Source of the DNA: Pycnococcus provasolii
Lineage: Eukaryota > Chlorophyta > Pseudoscourfieldiophyceae > Pseudoscourfieldiales
Assembly (NCBI GenBank): GCA_049487715.1
Contig: CP150563.1
Coordinates: 372,001-436,000, forward strand
Direction of reading: 5' to 3'
Length of the DNA: 64,000 bases
In this document: positions 50,915 to 60,014 of the stretch, in pieces
Numbering within the stretch: position 1 is the stretch's first letter
How the letters are laid out: each line of letters begins with the position of its first letter
Position numbers and translations under genes: made by a program
The notes under the pieces: model-generated
Database searches by the model: none
What the model was told of the DNA's origin: nothing
What the model saw: the letters and a program-made list of their open reading frames with translations, nothing else

Positions 50915-52639
50915 GGTTAACCGCTGTCGACAGTTGTGCTTATTTTATTTTATATGCGATGGAAGACTCCCTGAGGACGGCGGCTGAGACGACTGAATGG
51001 AGCAAGCTGCTTGCTTGCAGCTGAGGATACGCGAATTCACAAAAGTTCACAAACTCACGTCTTGAGACAGAATGTGTCCAGAATGACTCCAGAATGCAGA
51101 ATGCAGAATGCACACTAGTACTAAGATAACCTTATCACAAGCACGGACTACTTATCGTAGTATCAGATAATATCTCAGATACGAAGAGGAGCCGAGAACA
51201 GTCCACAGTCGAGGGGCACCCAGTACAGTCGAGAACAGTACAGTCGAGAACAGTTGCAGAGAGCGCACACTTGTTACTTACCAACACAGCTGGACCTGTA
51301 CACGCACACGCACACGCACACGATACGCGACGCCGCCTTAAGTTAAGGCTTAAGGCCACCTAAGGACGCTTGCTTGGGCGGCACTTCAGCTCTTCAGCTC
51401 AGCTCAGCTCAGTCTCAGTCTCAGCTCCAAGAGCAGTGTTTGTTCCCTGAAGGGTTCCCGTTCCTGGAGCACCCGTGAGGCGTGAAGTTCACGGCGTGAA
51501 CCAGACCTCGTGAACCCGTGAACACGCACGAACACGCACGCACGGCACGAACAGTCAGCTTCAGCGCTTTCAGAGAGCTTGCTTGCTTTGAGACAGACGG
51601 GCAGGCAGGTTGCAGGTTGCAGGTGGAGCTGTGCACAGCACCTCCTTGGCCCTTGCAAGTAAGTTGACGCTTGCTTTGTGGAGCCTCAGCTGGAGCTGGA
51701 GCTGAAGCTCTTGTCTATCGTAGTGTCTACTCTGCTGATAAGGGAGTGAGCTCCATCGAGGTCTCCAGGAGAGAGCTGTGTGCCGTCTTGTCTTGTCTCG
51801 TACACGTCTATCGTAGTAGAGGCTCGTTCTGTCGGACGTGGTGGTTCCCTTGGCCTTGGTGGAACCAGTTGCTCGAGGAGGTGCGATGTGCGAGTTGCCA
51901 CTTGCCAGGCGGGTTGGCAGGCGGCGGGTCGGCGAGATCAGGATCCCGGTCGGCGAGTTGCTCAGCTCATCAGCTGTGTGTGTGCGTGGCCAGTGGCACG
52001 CCCTGGACGCACTGGCAACTGGCGTCAGGCAGTCAAGGGGCGTGTCCCTTAACCTTAACCCAGACTTCTGTACAGTACTTATGCAGCATACTGTACTGCG
52101 AGAGTTGAGGCTCGCAACGAGGCCGTCCAGGCACCACCAGGAGTCCAGGAGCAGTCCGTCCCGTAGAGGAAGAAGATCCCGTACAAGTAGTTGAGGTAGG
52201 CTTCCTACAGCCTCGAGGTGAGGAGGACTGGAGGAGCCTTATGTACCGACGTACGATAACCTTAGGTGGTGACTGGTGAGGTGTCCGCAGCAGGGACCGA
52301 GTACGATCAAGGTGTAGTCGACCGGTGCGGGAACCGGTGGCGGTGCCGGACTGCCGGTGGGGACACTAAGACAGCTCAAGGATAAGCTACTGTGCTGGCG
52401 AAGACCCAAGAAGGCCAAGAGGCAAGAGGCCAAGAACCCACCCACCAAGAACCTGGTGGCACCAACTCTTCTTTTGGAATAATGACGGGTGTTCAAGTCG
52501 TCCAACGACGTATCCCTCCTTCTAGGAAGGTAAGAGGTGAGCCAAGTCGTACGATTAGTACAGGTACAGTACGTGCCGGCACCTGACAGTACAGTGGTGT
52601 GGTGCTCGTCAACTGCCCGTCAACGCCAAAGGTGTAACT
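50915..52639. other. 1.7-kb intergenic region with simple repeats
   Basis: No supported gene. Features include GTACAGTCGAGAACA repeated in tandem (51222-51255), a CGCACA hexamer run (51301-51322), AGCTC and CAGTCT runs (51388-51425), and TACAGTAC words (52068, 52091, 52560, 52590). It carries the promoters of NCX (minus) and the FAM227-like gene (plus). A frame at 51671-52108 lacks codon bias. Confidence 0.5.
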
Positions 52640-54220
52640 ATGGCGGACTTCGCGCTCACGCCCGTCACGAAGGAGACTGCGGAGGAACGTCTTAAGGCGG
52701 AGACCTTGGAGGCGCGCGCCAAAGCGGCCGCGACGGGGTCCGCCTCCTCGGGTCAAAAGCTCTCGTGGACTCCCTCTGTGTCGGCGTCACCGTCGCCGTC
52801 GAAAAGGGTGTCAATAGCTGCGGCACTTGACGTAGACCAAGGCCAAGTCGACGACATGGACCTCCTCGGGTCCTCCGCGGCGGCCCAGGACGCGGAGGTG
52901 GCCGCCATCAACGCGAACGACGCAGCTCTGCTACCAGCCATTCTTGCAAGCACGAACGGCGTCGCAGGACCGCGCGCGCGCTCCGCACTCGGACTCACGC
53001 GATTCGACGCGCCGCACATAAACGAAGGCACGCAGTTCGCCCTGAACGCCTTCACGGGAGGGGCAAACAAGTGGAGCCGCAACGTCACGCGTCTCAGGCG
53101 CAAGCAGAGCAGGGAGGCGGCGGCGCACAAGGTGAGCCTGAGCGACTTCTCGGTTCCCATCACGGGTGCACACCCTTTCGACATTCACGCTCTCGAGCTC
53201 CTCCGTGCGACGGCGAAACGCGTGATGCTGCCCAAGGGACACGGAAGGGTGAAGTTCAAAAAGCTGCTGTTGAGCGCACGGTCCGCCAAGGTGCTCGAGC
53301 ACACCTTCTGGCATGTGCACGTAGCACTCAACGGTATGGGGCCGGAGGAGGCGGACGAGATCATACTCGACAAGCTGTGCGCGAGCTTCGTCGAATTCTT
53401 CTGGTCCATTCCCGACCCACGCGAACGCGACTATTTCCTCGAGAACTTTCCTTGCGCAGTTGGCGCCGCTATCATACACGGCTGCGCTGTGCACTTCCCT
53501 AGCTCGTCAGGCAAGACGAGCGCAACGCCGTTTCGTGCACAGTGCCACCGTGAGGTGCGGCACCTCTTTACCGGCAGTCTCGACGACGAGAGGATGGCAC
53601 TCGCGCATGCGAAGCGGTTAAAACTCGACGGGCCGCCGCCAGGGTCGACAGAGTCGGCCATTGCAGAGGTGACGCGCGGCAAAACCGACGATGTCCTCGA
53701 CGACGAGGAGGCGCGCATAGCGGCGAGCGGCGGCGACCTCCTAACTGGCGTGCCAGGCATCAAGGTGCCGGAGACGGGTGACCTGATCCCACCAGGTGCG
53801 CAGGTGATTCGCGTCAAAACGCTACCGCGCCCACCGCGCGTTTGGTTCGATGCCGGCGCGAAGAGCCCGCTCGTCGTGCGATACGTTCGTCTCGCGGGAC
53901 AGGGCGCAATCGGCGGACCGCAGCAGATGCGTGTCAGGCGCTCAACTCCCGTGCCTGGCTGCCTTGTGGGCAGCGAGGCTTCATTCAAGGCTACCCCAGA
54001 CCGACGATCCGAGCAGGCGCAGCTTACCATGGGATGGAGATCGATGAGCCGCGCGCAGAGTCGCATGGCGCGAGATTTGTACCAAATCACGAAGGAGCAA
54101 ATGGAAAGTTTGGAAGCTCAGAGCTCGGGCGTGCTCGGAGCGGGCAGGCGGAGCAACGAGGTGACTGACCTTGCCAAGAAGCTGACGGCAACACGGAAAA
54201 TGACACCGTTGCCAGGTTGA
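52640..54220 (+). CDS. FAM227-domain-like protein
   Basis: ATG 52640 (AACTATGGCGG) gives 526 residues. An Ala/Ser-rich N-terminus is followed by a conserved-looking central domain at about residues 180-320: FDIHALELLRATAKRVMLP, FKKLLLSARSAKVLEHTFWH, LCASFVEFFWSIPDPRERDY, NFPCAVGAAIIHGCAVHFPS. The F-W-x-F...PSS architecture resembles the FAM227 family, whose animal members are linked to cilia and sperm. The C-terminus is basic and disordered, with a helix QSRMARDLYQITKEQMESLE. The family match rests on pattern recall, so it is tentative. TGTAA at 54250 is a likely polyadenylation signal. A dispersed repeat begins 85 bp after the stop. Confidence 0.5.
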   Translation: MADFALTPVTKETAEERLKAETLEARAKAAATGSASSGQKLSWTPSVSASPSPSKRVSIAAALDVDQGQVDDMDLLGSSAAAQDAEVAAINANDAALLPAILASTNGVAGPRARSALGLTRFDAPHINEGTQFALNAFTGGANKWSRNVTRLRRKQSREAAAHKVSLSDFSVPITGAHPFDIHALELLRATAKRVMLPKGHGRVKFKKLLLSARSAKVLEHTFWHVHVALNGMGPEEADEIILDKLCASFVEFFWSIPDPRERDYFLENFPCAVGAAIIHGCAVHFPSSSGKTSATPFRAQCHREVRHLFTGSLDDERMALAHAKRLKLDGPPPGSTESAIAEVTRGKTDDVLDDEEARIAASGGDLLTGVPGIKVPETGDLIPPGAQVIRVKTLPRPPRVWFDAGAKSPLVVRYVRLAGQGAIGGPQQMRVRRSTPVPGCLVGSEASFKATPDRRSEQAQLTMGWRSMSRAQSRMARDLYQITKEQMESLEAQSSGVLGAGRRSNEVTDLAKKLTATRKMTPLPG

Positions 54221-54304
54221 TGCCAAAAAAAAGAAAAAACTTTTTGTCTTGTAATAAAACAACTTCTCAGGATATTCCAAACAAAATCTAGGATCGCTCA
54301 TACA

Positions 54305-54555
54305 GTAAGTGTGACTCTTCAGTCATCGTGCTGATGCACGGTTGGTGGCGATGGCGAGTTGGCGACGACAACAGCGACAACAAGCGCAAGAGGAGCTCTC
54401 ACGCCGGACGCCAGCGAAGAGCGGACTGACAGTAGCCTGGAGATCACCAGCGCCTTGTACAAACGCGCTGTTGAGTGGCGCCATTGATTGGGCAGAATGG
54501 TGAATGGACAACCGTTGGACAAAGTAAACCTAGTTCCATCATGAGCTGAATGAAC
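54305..54555. repeat. Dispersed convergent-junction repeat, copy 2
   Basis: Second copy, 85 bp after the FAM227-like stop and about 23 bp from the stop of the convergent gene. It is identical to copy 1 over 71 bp and recognisably similar through CAACCGTTGGACAAAGTAAA near its end, with small indels that disrupt any common reading frame. Confidence 0.85.
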
Positions 54556-54577
54556 GATTTTATGGAGTTAAAAGCTG

Positions 54578-56617
54578 TCACGATTTGTTGCCTTCAAGCC
54601 AAAGCTGCATACGGCGTAGCTGTTCACCGATAATGGCATCTCGATCGGACGGTGTGCAAGTTGACAGATCCCAGTCTTTCGGAGGGGTGAGTGGCGCGGG
54701 CGGTGCGGCTGTTGCAGCCTTGACGTTCGTCCCGTTGACGCCTTCGCTGGGATTTTTGTTTTCCGATCCTTCGTCCTGTACAACTGTCTCTCCATCTCCG
54801 CTGCCGTGCGGTCTTGGAGGCTTTGCGCGAGGAGACTCTTCCGACGACAGTGGGTGAAGGCGATCACCGCACGTTGGCAACGGAAGGTCACGACACGCTG
54901 TACCTGGATTTGCGGAATACTCCGCGAGGCGAACCATTCGCCGCACTTTGCTGTTCTCGCGCAACACCTCCATCTCGCGACCCGCCTGTTGCGCACGCTC
55001 CGTCGGGCTTCGTCGTGCCCAAGCTGCGAACTCGAGCGCACATCGCACGTAAGCCTCAGCACCTACTGGGTGCGAGCATCGGCACTCGTAACGTCGTCCG
55101 TCGCTGTGCGTCACGGTTGCTTTTTCTAGCCCCGCATCGAGTTCGACGAGCGTGCGATCGGCGTATAACGTGCGCACGTGGCCGTCAGCGAACAGCCGAT
55201 ACCGGCTTCCCGCCTCGTCCACCTGCTCCTCCACCACCTCGCCGGACGGAACTGCCGTCGCAGCAATGCCTCCGGGTGCCGAGATTGACGATGGGTAGAG
55301 AACTGGGGTCGAACGCTTCGCCGCAGTCGCAGCATCGTCCTCTTCCACTCGTAGGTTGTGGCTGAGCAAGCTTTCCGCCGCGCGGAGCACCGCAGCCATG
55401 TCAAATGTGCCCGTGGGAGGTGGCTCCTGGCCCTCCACGTAGACGTCCGTGCCACCAGCTCTATGGTGGTCGAACAGCCGTCCGCGATGGCGCGACTTCA
55501 TAACGGTGCCATCAGAGCCGAGAACAACCTCCACCTCCTTCTCGGTGGGCAAGTACTGCAGGAGGCACGCGGGTCTCCACTCGAGCTGCACGGCAGCTTT
55601 CGGCGGCAGCAGGGTAAGGCTGTGGTCGTCGCACCACCAAGCCTCATCTCCGTCGACGGCAACACTTGTTGTGCCAATTGCACGAATTTCACGCACGCCC
55701 GCGAGACTCTCGGCATCAGCCTGCGTGTCGAGCGTTCTATCCTCGATGCTGGCATCCACGGGAAGGTCGGTGTACACGTGAACGGTTCCAGCCGCGACGT
55801 TCGCCGCCTCCTGTTCAATGTCCGGCGGCACTGCCGTTTCTGTCGTCGAGGCAGCAGCGGCGGCGCGCGCGCAGAGCTTGGCCATGCGCACAGCGGCATC
55901 CCACCGCGGCGGATACCCTCCCTCTGTTGTGCTAAATGTCTGCCTCTGCCAGACGTACGCGTATCTGCCAGTTGCGCGTTCGTTGTCTTCGACGGATATA
56001 AGCAGAGGGTAAACGACGGAGAAGCGGTGTCCTGATGCGCTGACGTTGATCTGGCCTCGGCCGCACGCCGACGCCACTGTGGTGGTTCCGTTGCGTACGA
56101 CGAGGTTCTGCTCCAGAGCTCTGGCCGGGCTTGCGTGCCACCGCAGGCTGCATACACGGTGCGCGGCGTGGAACACGGTCGTCGCGGCACTTCCCGCGGG
56201 TGGTGGCGGTGGCGGCGACGTCGTTGCCGTCGTGGGATGTTTCGCGTTGTTGTTTTTTGCGATGACTGCGTCGCAGACGTACGGCACGTCGACGTGCATG
56301 TTCCTGAAAGCGAGCGCGAGCGCGACCCTTGGTCTATGTTCGGACACGCAGAATCGGCAGAGCTGTCTCGTGCAAACTGTTTTTGGTGCAATACCATGTC
56401 CATGTCCATGTCCGGCTTTTGCGTTGGACGTGGACTTGTGCTGTGCGTACTTGGGCACGTACGCCGCGAACGCGCGTCCGCGTGTATCCAAAACAAGCGA
56501 AGAGTTGTCAGAAAACGTCGCCTTGGTTCTTAAGGAGACGGAGTCAATGACGCACCGAACGAGGCGCACTCCTGTACCTGTACCACCTGGAGCTGTACCT
56601 GTACCTGTGGCGTTCAT
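54578..56617 (-). CDS. C5orf34-like protein (tentative)
   Basis: ATG 56617 (MNATGTGTAPGG) gives 679 residues; the open frame extends to an upstream ATG at 56716 without conserved character. The N-terminal region has a strand-rich segment (KATFSDNSSLVLDTRGRAFA) followed by RQLCRFCVSEHRP and LALAFRNMHV, reminiscent of the N-terminal domain of the animal protein C5orf34. The C-terminal half holds paired strand motifs (YRLFADGHVRTLYADRTLVE, THSDGRRYECRC) and short WLEGNKS end. C5orf34 has no firm biochemical function. The assignment is a pattern match only. The gene converges on the FAM227-like gene across a dispersed repeat. Confidence 0.45.
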   Translation of the reverse strand: MNATGTGTAPGGTGTGVRLVRCVIDSVSLRTKATFSDNSSLVLDTRGRAFAAYVPKYAQHKSTSNAKAGHGHGHGIAPKTVCTRQLCRFCVSEHRPRVALALAFRNMHVDVPYVCDAVIAKNNNAKHPTTATTSPPPPPPAGSAATTVFHAAHRVCSLRWHASPARALEQNLVVRNGTTTVASACGRGQINVSASGHRFSVVYPLLISVEDNERATGRYAYVWQRQTFSTTEGGYPPRWDAAVRMAKLCARAAAAASTTETAVPPDIEQEAANVAAGTVHVYTDLPVDASIEDRTLDTQADAESLAGVREIRAIGTTSVAVDGDEAWWCDDHSLTLLPPKAAVQLEWRPACLLQYLPTEKEVEVVLGSDGTVMKSRHRGRLFDHHRAGGTDVYVEGQEPPPTGTFDMAAVLRAAESLLSHNLRVEEDDAATAAKRSTPVLYPSSISAPGGIAATAVPSGEVVEEQVDEAGSRYRLFADGHVRTLYADRTLVELDAGLEKATVTHSDGRRYECRCSHPVGAEAYVRCALEFAAWARRSPTERAQQAGREMEVLRENSKVRRMVRLAEYSANPGTACRDLPLPTCGDRLHPLSSEESPRAKPPRPHGSGDGETVVQDEGSENKNPSEGVNGTNVKAATAAPPAPLTPPKDWDLSTCTPSDRDAIIGEQLRRMQLWLEGNKS

Positions 56618-57360
56618 CACGGCGTGAGCACGCTTGTTGGCATGTTTTCTAGAGAAGCTTTGGTGCATATCAGACTGTGATAATAGGAATCCTTTGAAAA
56701 CACCAAAGAAACACAACGTGACAAAACTATACAGGAGCTGTTAAGGGCGTGTGTGATGGTGATGGGAGTGATGATGGGTCCCTGATGAACTCTTACTTTA
56801 AAGGTTCCCCGTTCATCAGGAAAAGGCGAGTTCGAGTTGAAAAAAGTGTTTGGCGCGCGTGAAATTCCCTTATAACCCAGGCTGCCAGGGGCCCGGGAAA
56901 TAATGATGTGAATTGTGAAAACTTCTTGGATTTCTCCGACCTATTCCATCGACCAAATCCATCCCGGGGAGCGATTTGGTCGATGGAATACATTCGGTCG
57001 GAGAAAGGAAGTGGGTTCACATTCACATCAATTCCCCGTTCCCCGTTCGGATGGATGGGATTGGCGCGAAATCTCAGACAGTCCATAGGGTACGAATTGG
57101 CACTACGAGTCCATGAAGGGATCCCGAACGTTCCCAAAGACCTACCTTTACAGGTGCTCCGCTCCTGAGTTAGTTAGGGGTTTAGGGGGCCTGTTTAGGG
57201 GTTTGCATTTGGCTCCATATTTGGACCTCTACCTCTGGTTTGGCCCTCCTCCTACTTTACCTTTGTCACATTCTCTGTCGGCGCGTGGAGCTTGGATCCA
57301 GCGCACGGAGTCCGGCATGGAGTCCGACACAGAAGAATTGAGTCGATCGCGGACAAGGTG
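56618..57360. other. Divergent intergenic region with a hairpin element
   Basis: It contains the foldback at 56902-57031 (separate entry), CCAGGCTGCCAGG (about 56878, third occurrence in the window), and telomere-like TTTAGGGG words (57174-57203). Promoters of the C5orf34-like gene (minus) and RCC1-like copy C (plus) are here. Confidence 0.5.
56902..57031. mobile_element. Foldback / MITE-like hairpin, about 130 bp
   Basis: Arm 1 (56932-56959) ends ATTCCATCGACCAAATC, and arm 2 (56973-57005) begins GATTTGGTCGATGGAAT, the exact reverse complement, with a 13-nt loop. TTCTCCGACC pairs with GGTCGGAGAA after a 5-nt insertion. Weaker pairing extends outward (TGATGTGAAT against ATTCACATCA). No coding capacity. 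It may be a foldback element or a structured RNA locus. Confidence 0.65.
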
Positions 57361-58278
57361 ATGCGCACCGTGTGGGTGCCGTGGCAGCGTGAACGACGAC
57401 TCGTGCGAGAACTTGAACGAATACAAGCGACGCGACGAAGTGCGTGCCTCGACGCAGGATACTATCACGCCGTGGTGATGCGATGCGACGGGGGAGTCGC
57501 GTGCTGGGGCTCTAACGACGACGGTCAGGCGCCTCCCGACGGCGTCGACGGCGACTTCATGGCGATCGCCGCGGGTCACAGACACGCGCTCGCGTTGCGA
57601 CGCAGCGGCAATGTCGCGTGCTGGGGATCGAACGATTTCGACCAGGCGCCTCCCGAGGGTGTTGATGGGGACTTCGTCGCGATCGCTGCCGGTGGTCTAC
57701 ACTCGCTCGCGTTGCGACGCAACGGCAATGTCGCGTGCTGGGGCTGGAACGATATCGACCAGGCGCCTCCCGACGGGGTCGAAGGGGACTTTGTCGCGAT
57801 CGCCGCGGGTGGCGCACACTCGCTCGCGTTGCGACGCAACGGCAATGTCGCGTGCTGGGGCTCTAACGACGACGGTCAGGCGCCTCCCGACGGGGTCGAG
57901 GGTGACTTTGTCGCGATCGCTGCGTGTGGTGACCACTCGCTCGCGTTGCGACGCAACGGCAATGTCGCGTGTTGGGGACTCAACGACGACGGCGAGGCGC
58001 CTCCCGACGGCGTCGAGGGTGACTTTGTCGCAATTGGTGCGGGTATGTGGTTTTCCGTGGCACTTCGACGCGACGGCAGTGTTGCGTGCTGGGGACGCAA
58101 TGACGACGGCGAGGCGCCTCCCGACGGCGTCGAGGGTGACTTTGTCGCAATTGGTGCGGGTATGTGGTTTTCCGTGGCACTTCGACGCGACGGCAGTGTT
58201 GCGTGCTGGGGATACAACGACTTCGGCCAGGCACCTCCCGCCGGCTTGGACGGTCCTTTCAAGACGCCAGAGGTGTAA
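57361..58278 (+). CDS. RCC1-like seven-bladed beta-propeller protein (copy C)
   Basis: ATG 57361 gives 305 residues, but the frame is open 23 codons further upstream without ATG. The segment RRIESIADKV there aligns with the N-terminal domain of copy B, so a short first exon or another start is possible. Seven 39-residue blades follow (consensus GQAPPDGVEGDFVAIAAGxxHSLALRRNGNVACWG). Blades 6 and 7 are encoded by DNA identical over 105 bp (57991-58095 and 58108-58212), which dates the duplication as very recent. TGTAA overlaps the stop and recurs at 58288. The dispersed repeat copy 3 follows 77 bp after the stop. Confidence 0.82.
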   Translation: MRTVWVPWQRERRLVRELERIQATRRSACLDAGYYHAVVMRCDGGVACWGSNDDGQAPPDGVDGDFMAIAAGHRHALALRRSGNVACWGSNDFDQAPPEGVDGDFVAIAAGGLHSLALRRNGNVACWGWNDIDQAPPDGVEGDFVAIAAGGAHSLALRRNGNVACWGSNDDGQAPPDGVEGDFVAIAACGDHSLALRRNGNVACWGLNDDGEAPPDGVEGDFVAIGAGMWFSVALRRDGSVACWGRNDDGEAPPDGVEGDFVAIGAGMWFSVALRRDGSVACWGYNDFGQAPPAGLDGPFKTPEV

Positions 58279-58354
58279 CATTCGAGTTGTAACATTCGCA
58301 GACACACATTGTAGTTGAAATTACTTCAAATAATACGTGCCTGACCAGAGGTTA

Positions 58355-58495
58355 GTAAACGTGACCCTTGAGTCATTGCGTTGATGCACGGTTGGTGGCG
58401 ATGGCGACGACAACAGCGAAAACAAGTCGCAACCGGAGCTCTCACTACGCCAACGAAAGCGCCCTGATAGAGTGATACAACCTTCGAAATCATTT
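58355..58495. repeat. Dispersed convergent-junction repeat, copy 3 (shorter)
   Basis: It starts GTAAACGTGACCCTTGAGTC, 77 bp after the RCC1-like copy C stop, and ends about 15 bp from the AC40 stop. GTTGATGCACGGTTGGTGGC is shared exactly with copy 1, and GGAGCTCTCAC with both copies. Several deletions relative to copies 1 and 2, and the distal third is lost or diverged. Confidence 0.75.
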
Positions 58496-58510
58496 ACTGT
58501 ATGAGCGATC

Positions 58511-59815
58511 TTAGTCTGTGTCCATTGCTTGGTCGTCGAGACTGCTTACGAGCTTGCGAGCTTTCTCACGGAGCAGGTGAATCGCATCTTTCACGATACG
58601 CTGCGGGGTGAGTTGCCCAGCAGTCTCGACGGTGAAGATAAAGTGGTGTTTATCCTTTTGCAAGGACAGCTTGCCTTCAAACGGACTCCCACTTCCGTCG
58701 CTTCCAAGCTGACGCCACAGCTCTTGCGCCTTGAAGTCGTCGCGAACGTCGCCCGCGACAGTCGCGACACCATTTTCCACCTTGACATAGCCACACGGCT
58801 TATCATTACCTTGATCATCTTTGGTACCACACAGCGCTTCCACCTGCTCCACGAGCGCGTCGGCATCCTTGCCTGTCACAGGCGAGCTTTCGCTGATGCG
58901 CAGGCTCGGATAGAGGCGATACCAGCACGTGGCGACTGGAGAAAACTTGGCATGATCACACCCCTCACCCTTCACGCAGTGTGCCTCCAGTCGGATACGC
59001 TGTTTTGGCCTCAGCTTCACAAGCAAGATATCCTCGTGCACTGGTCTCGGCGCACCGTCCGTATTTTCATCCCACCCTCGCGCTGCTAGAACATCTCGCT
59101 GGCTCGTTTCGAATTTCGTGTATTCGTTGTCGACGTTCGGCGTTCCGTCGTTTGGCGTCCCATCTGCTGGCGCGACGCCTCCCGTCCTTCCCATGTCTGA
59201 GCCTCCTGGAAGCCACTTGAGATGCGACGACTTGACTTTTTCGTTGACGACTTCGCCTTCTTCGTTCACGTAGCACGTGACGTCGAGCGTGAAAACGATG
59301 GTATTTTTTTCACTGGCAGTCTCATCTTTACTTTTCCACTCGAGCCATGCGGGGTCGCACTTGATTGGCACGAGTCCTAGTCTGTGTGCGAGCACTTCGT
59401 CTTGTATGACTGACGTGTTATCTTTTACGAGCACACTTTCAATGGCGACTGTGGGCACTTCAGCGATCATGATTCTCCTTAGTGCGTTCGCCAGAGAAAG
59501 GTCAAGGTACGGCGACGCCATTTCGAACTCCAGGGAATCCCCCGACGGTTCTGATGCCGTGACACGCGTCGATAGCGTGCTGGACAGTAACTCGGGAGAG
59601 AAAGACTCACCACCTAGAGATGACGACGTATTTTGCACGAGAGTTCCTGAGATACGAACGTACTTATTTCTCTCCTGCAAAGAGAGAGAAGTATCCACAG
59701 CCCCATCACCACGCATCATAACCTCAGCATCAGCATCAGCGGACGGGTCAAGCTTAGCTGCTGTCACAGGCACAGATGCAGCTGCTGTGCCCGAACGTCG
59801 ACGAGAAGAGCCCAT
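58511..59815 (-). CDS. RPAC1: RNA polymerase I and III shared subunit RPAC1 (AC40/POLR1C)
   Basis: The 434-residue protein starts at ATG 59815. After a low-complexity N-terminus of about 95 residues comes the alpha-like dimerisation domain: LANALRRIMIAEVPTVAIES, NTSVIQDEVLAHRLGLVPIK, and later LRPKQRIRLEAHCVKGEGCD, HAKFSPVATCWYRLYP, ending HFIFTVETAGQLTPQ. The NTS(V/I)IQDEVLAHRLGL(V/I)PI block and HAKFSPVAT separate AC40 from the Pol II paralogue RPB3, which has a cysteine-rich zinc loop not seen here. AC40 pairs with AC19 to nucleate assembly of Pol I and Pol III in the nucleus/nucleolus. It diverges from the Ca2+-ATPase gene over a 199-bp shared promoter containing four telomere-type repeats. 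Confidence 0.9.
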   Translation of the reverse strand: MGSSRRRSGTAAASVPVTAAKLDPSADADAEVMMRGDGAVDTSLSLQERNKYVRISGTLVQNTSSSLGGESFSPELLSSTLSTRVTASEPSGDSLEFEMASPYLDLSLANALRRIMIAEVPTVAIESVLVKDNTSVIQDEVLAHRLGLVPIKCDPAWLEWKSKDETASEKNTIVFTLDVTCYVNEEGEVVNEKVKSSHLKWLPGGSDMGRTGGVAPADGTPNDGTPNVDNEYTKFETSQRDVLAARGWDENTDGAPRPVHEDILLVKLRPKQRIRLEAHCVKGEGCDHAKFSPVATCWYRLYPSLRISESSPVTGKDADALVEQVEALCGTKDDQGNDKPCGYVKVENGVATVAGDVRDDFKAQELWRQLGSDGSGSPFEGKLSLQKDKHHFIFTVETAGQLTPQRIVKDAIHLLREKARKLVSSLDDQAMDTD

Positions 59816-59913
59816 GGTTCACGACAGCCGACAGGTATATGTGCTCACGAGTCTAACAGAAGAAAAACGCGACGAATGGCGGCGGCGGTTCACTTCGTTC
59901 GGTTCACTATGAG

Positions 59914-59943
59914 TAACCCCTAACCCCTAACCCCTAACCCCAC
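59914..59943 (-). promoter_or_regulatory. Telo-box-like (CCCCTAA)4 in a divergent promoter
   Basis: Four tandem TAACCCC units lie midway between the AC40 and Ca2+-ATPase start codons, about 100 bp from the AC40 start and 70 bp from the ATPase start. Plant promoters of ribosomal-protein and Pol I-related genes carry AAACCCTAA telo-boxes bound by Myb-type factors. AC40 belongs to that functional class, so a regulatory role is plausible. Confidence 0.5.
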
Positions 59944-60014
59944 CCTTGCCCTTTTTGTGGGGTTTGGTTTTCCCCCGGACCGGCGGACCCTGATGTAGCA
60001 ATCCAATCGAATCC

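Noticed and set aside
51671-52108. 145-codon plus-strand frame
   Set aside because: No codon bias, Ser/Cys/Gly-rich composition, and it runs through simple repeats.
58511-59815. RPB3 (Pol II alpha-like subunit)
   Set aside because: Lacks the cysteine zinc loop and has the AC40-specific NTSVIQDEVLAHRLGL and HAKFSPVAT blocks.
59914-59943. Chromosome end or telomere
   Set aside because: Intact genes flank the repeats on both sides within 100 bp, and only four units are present.
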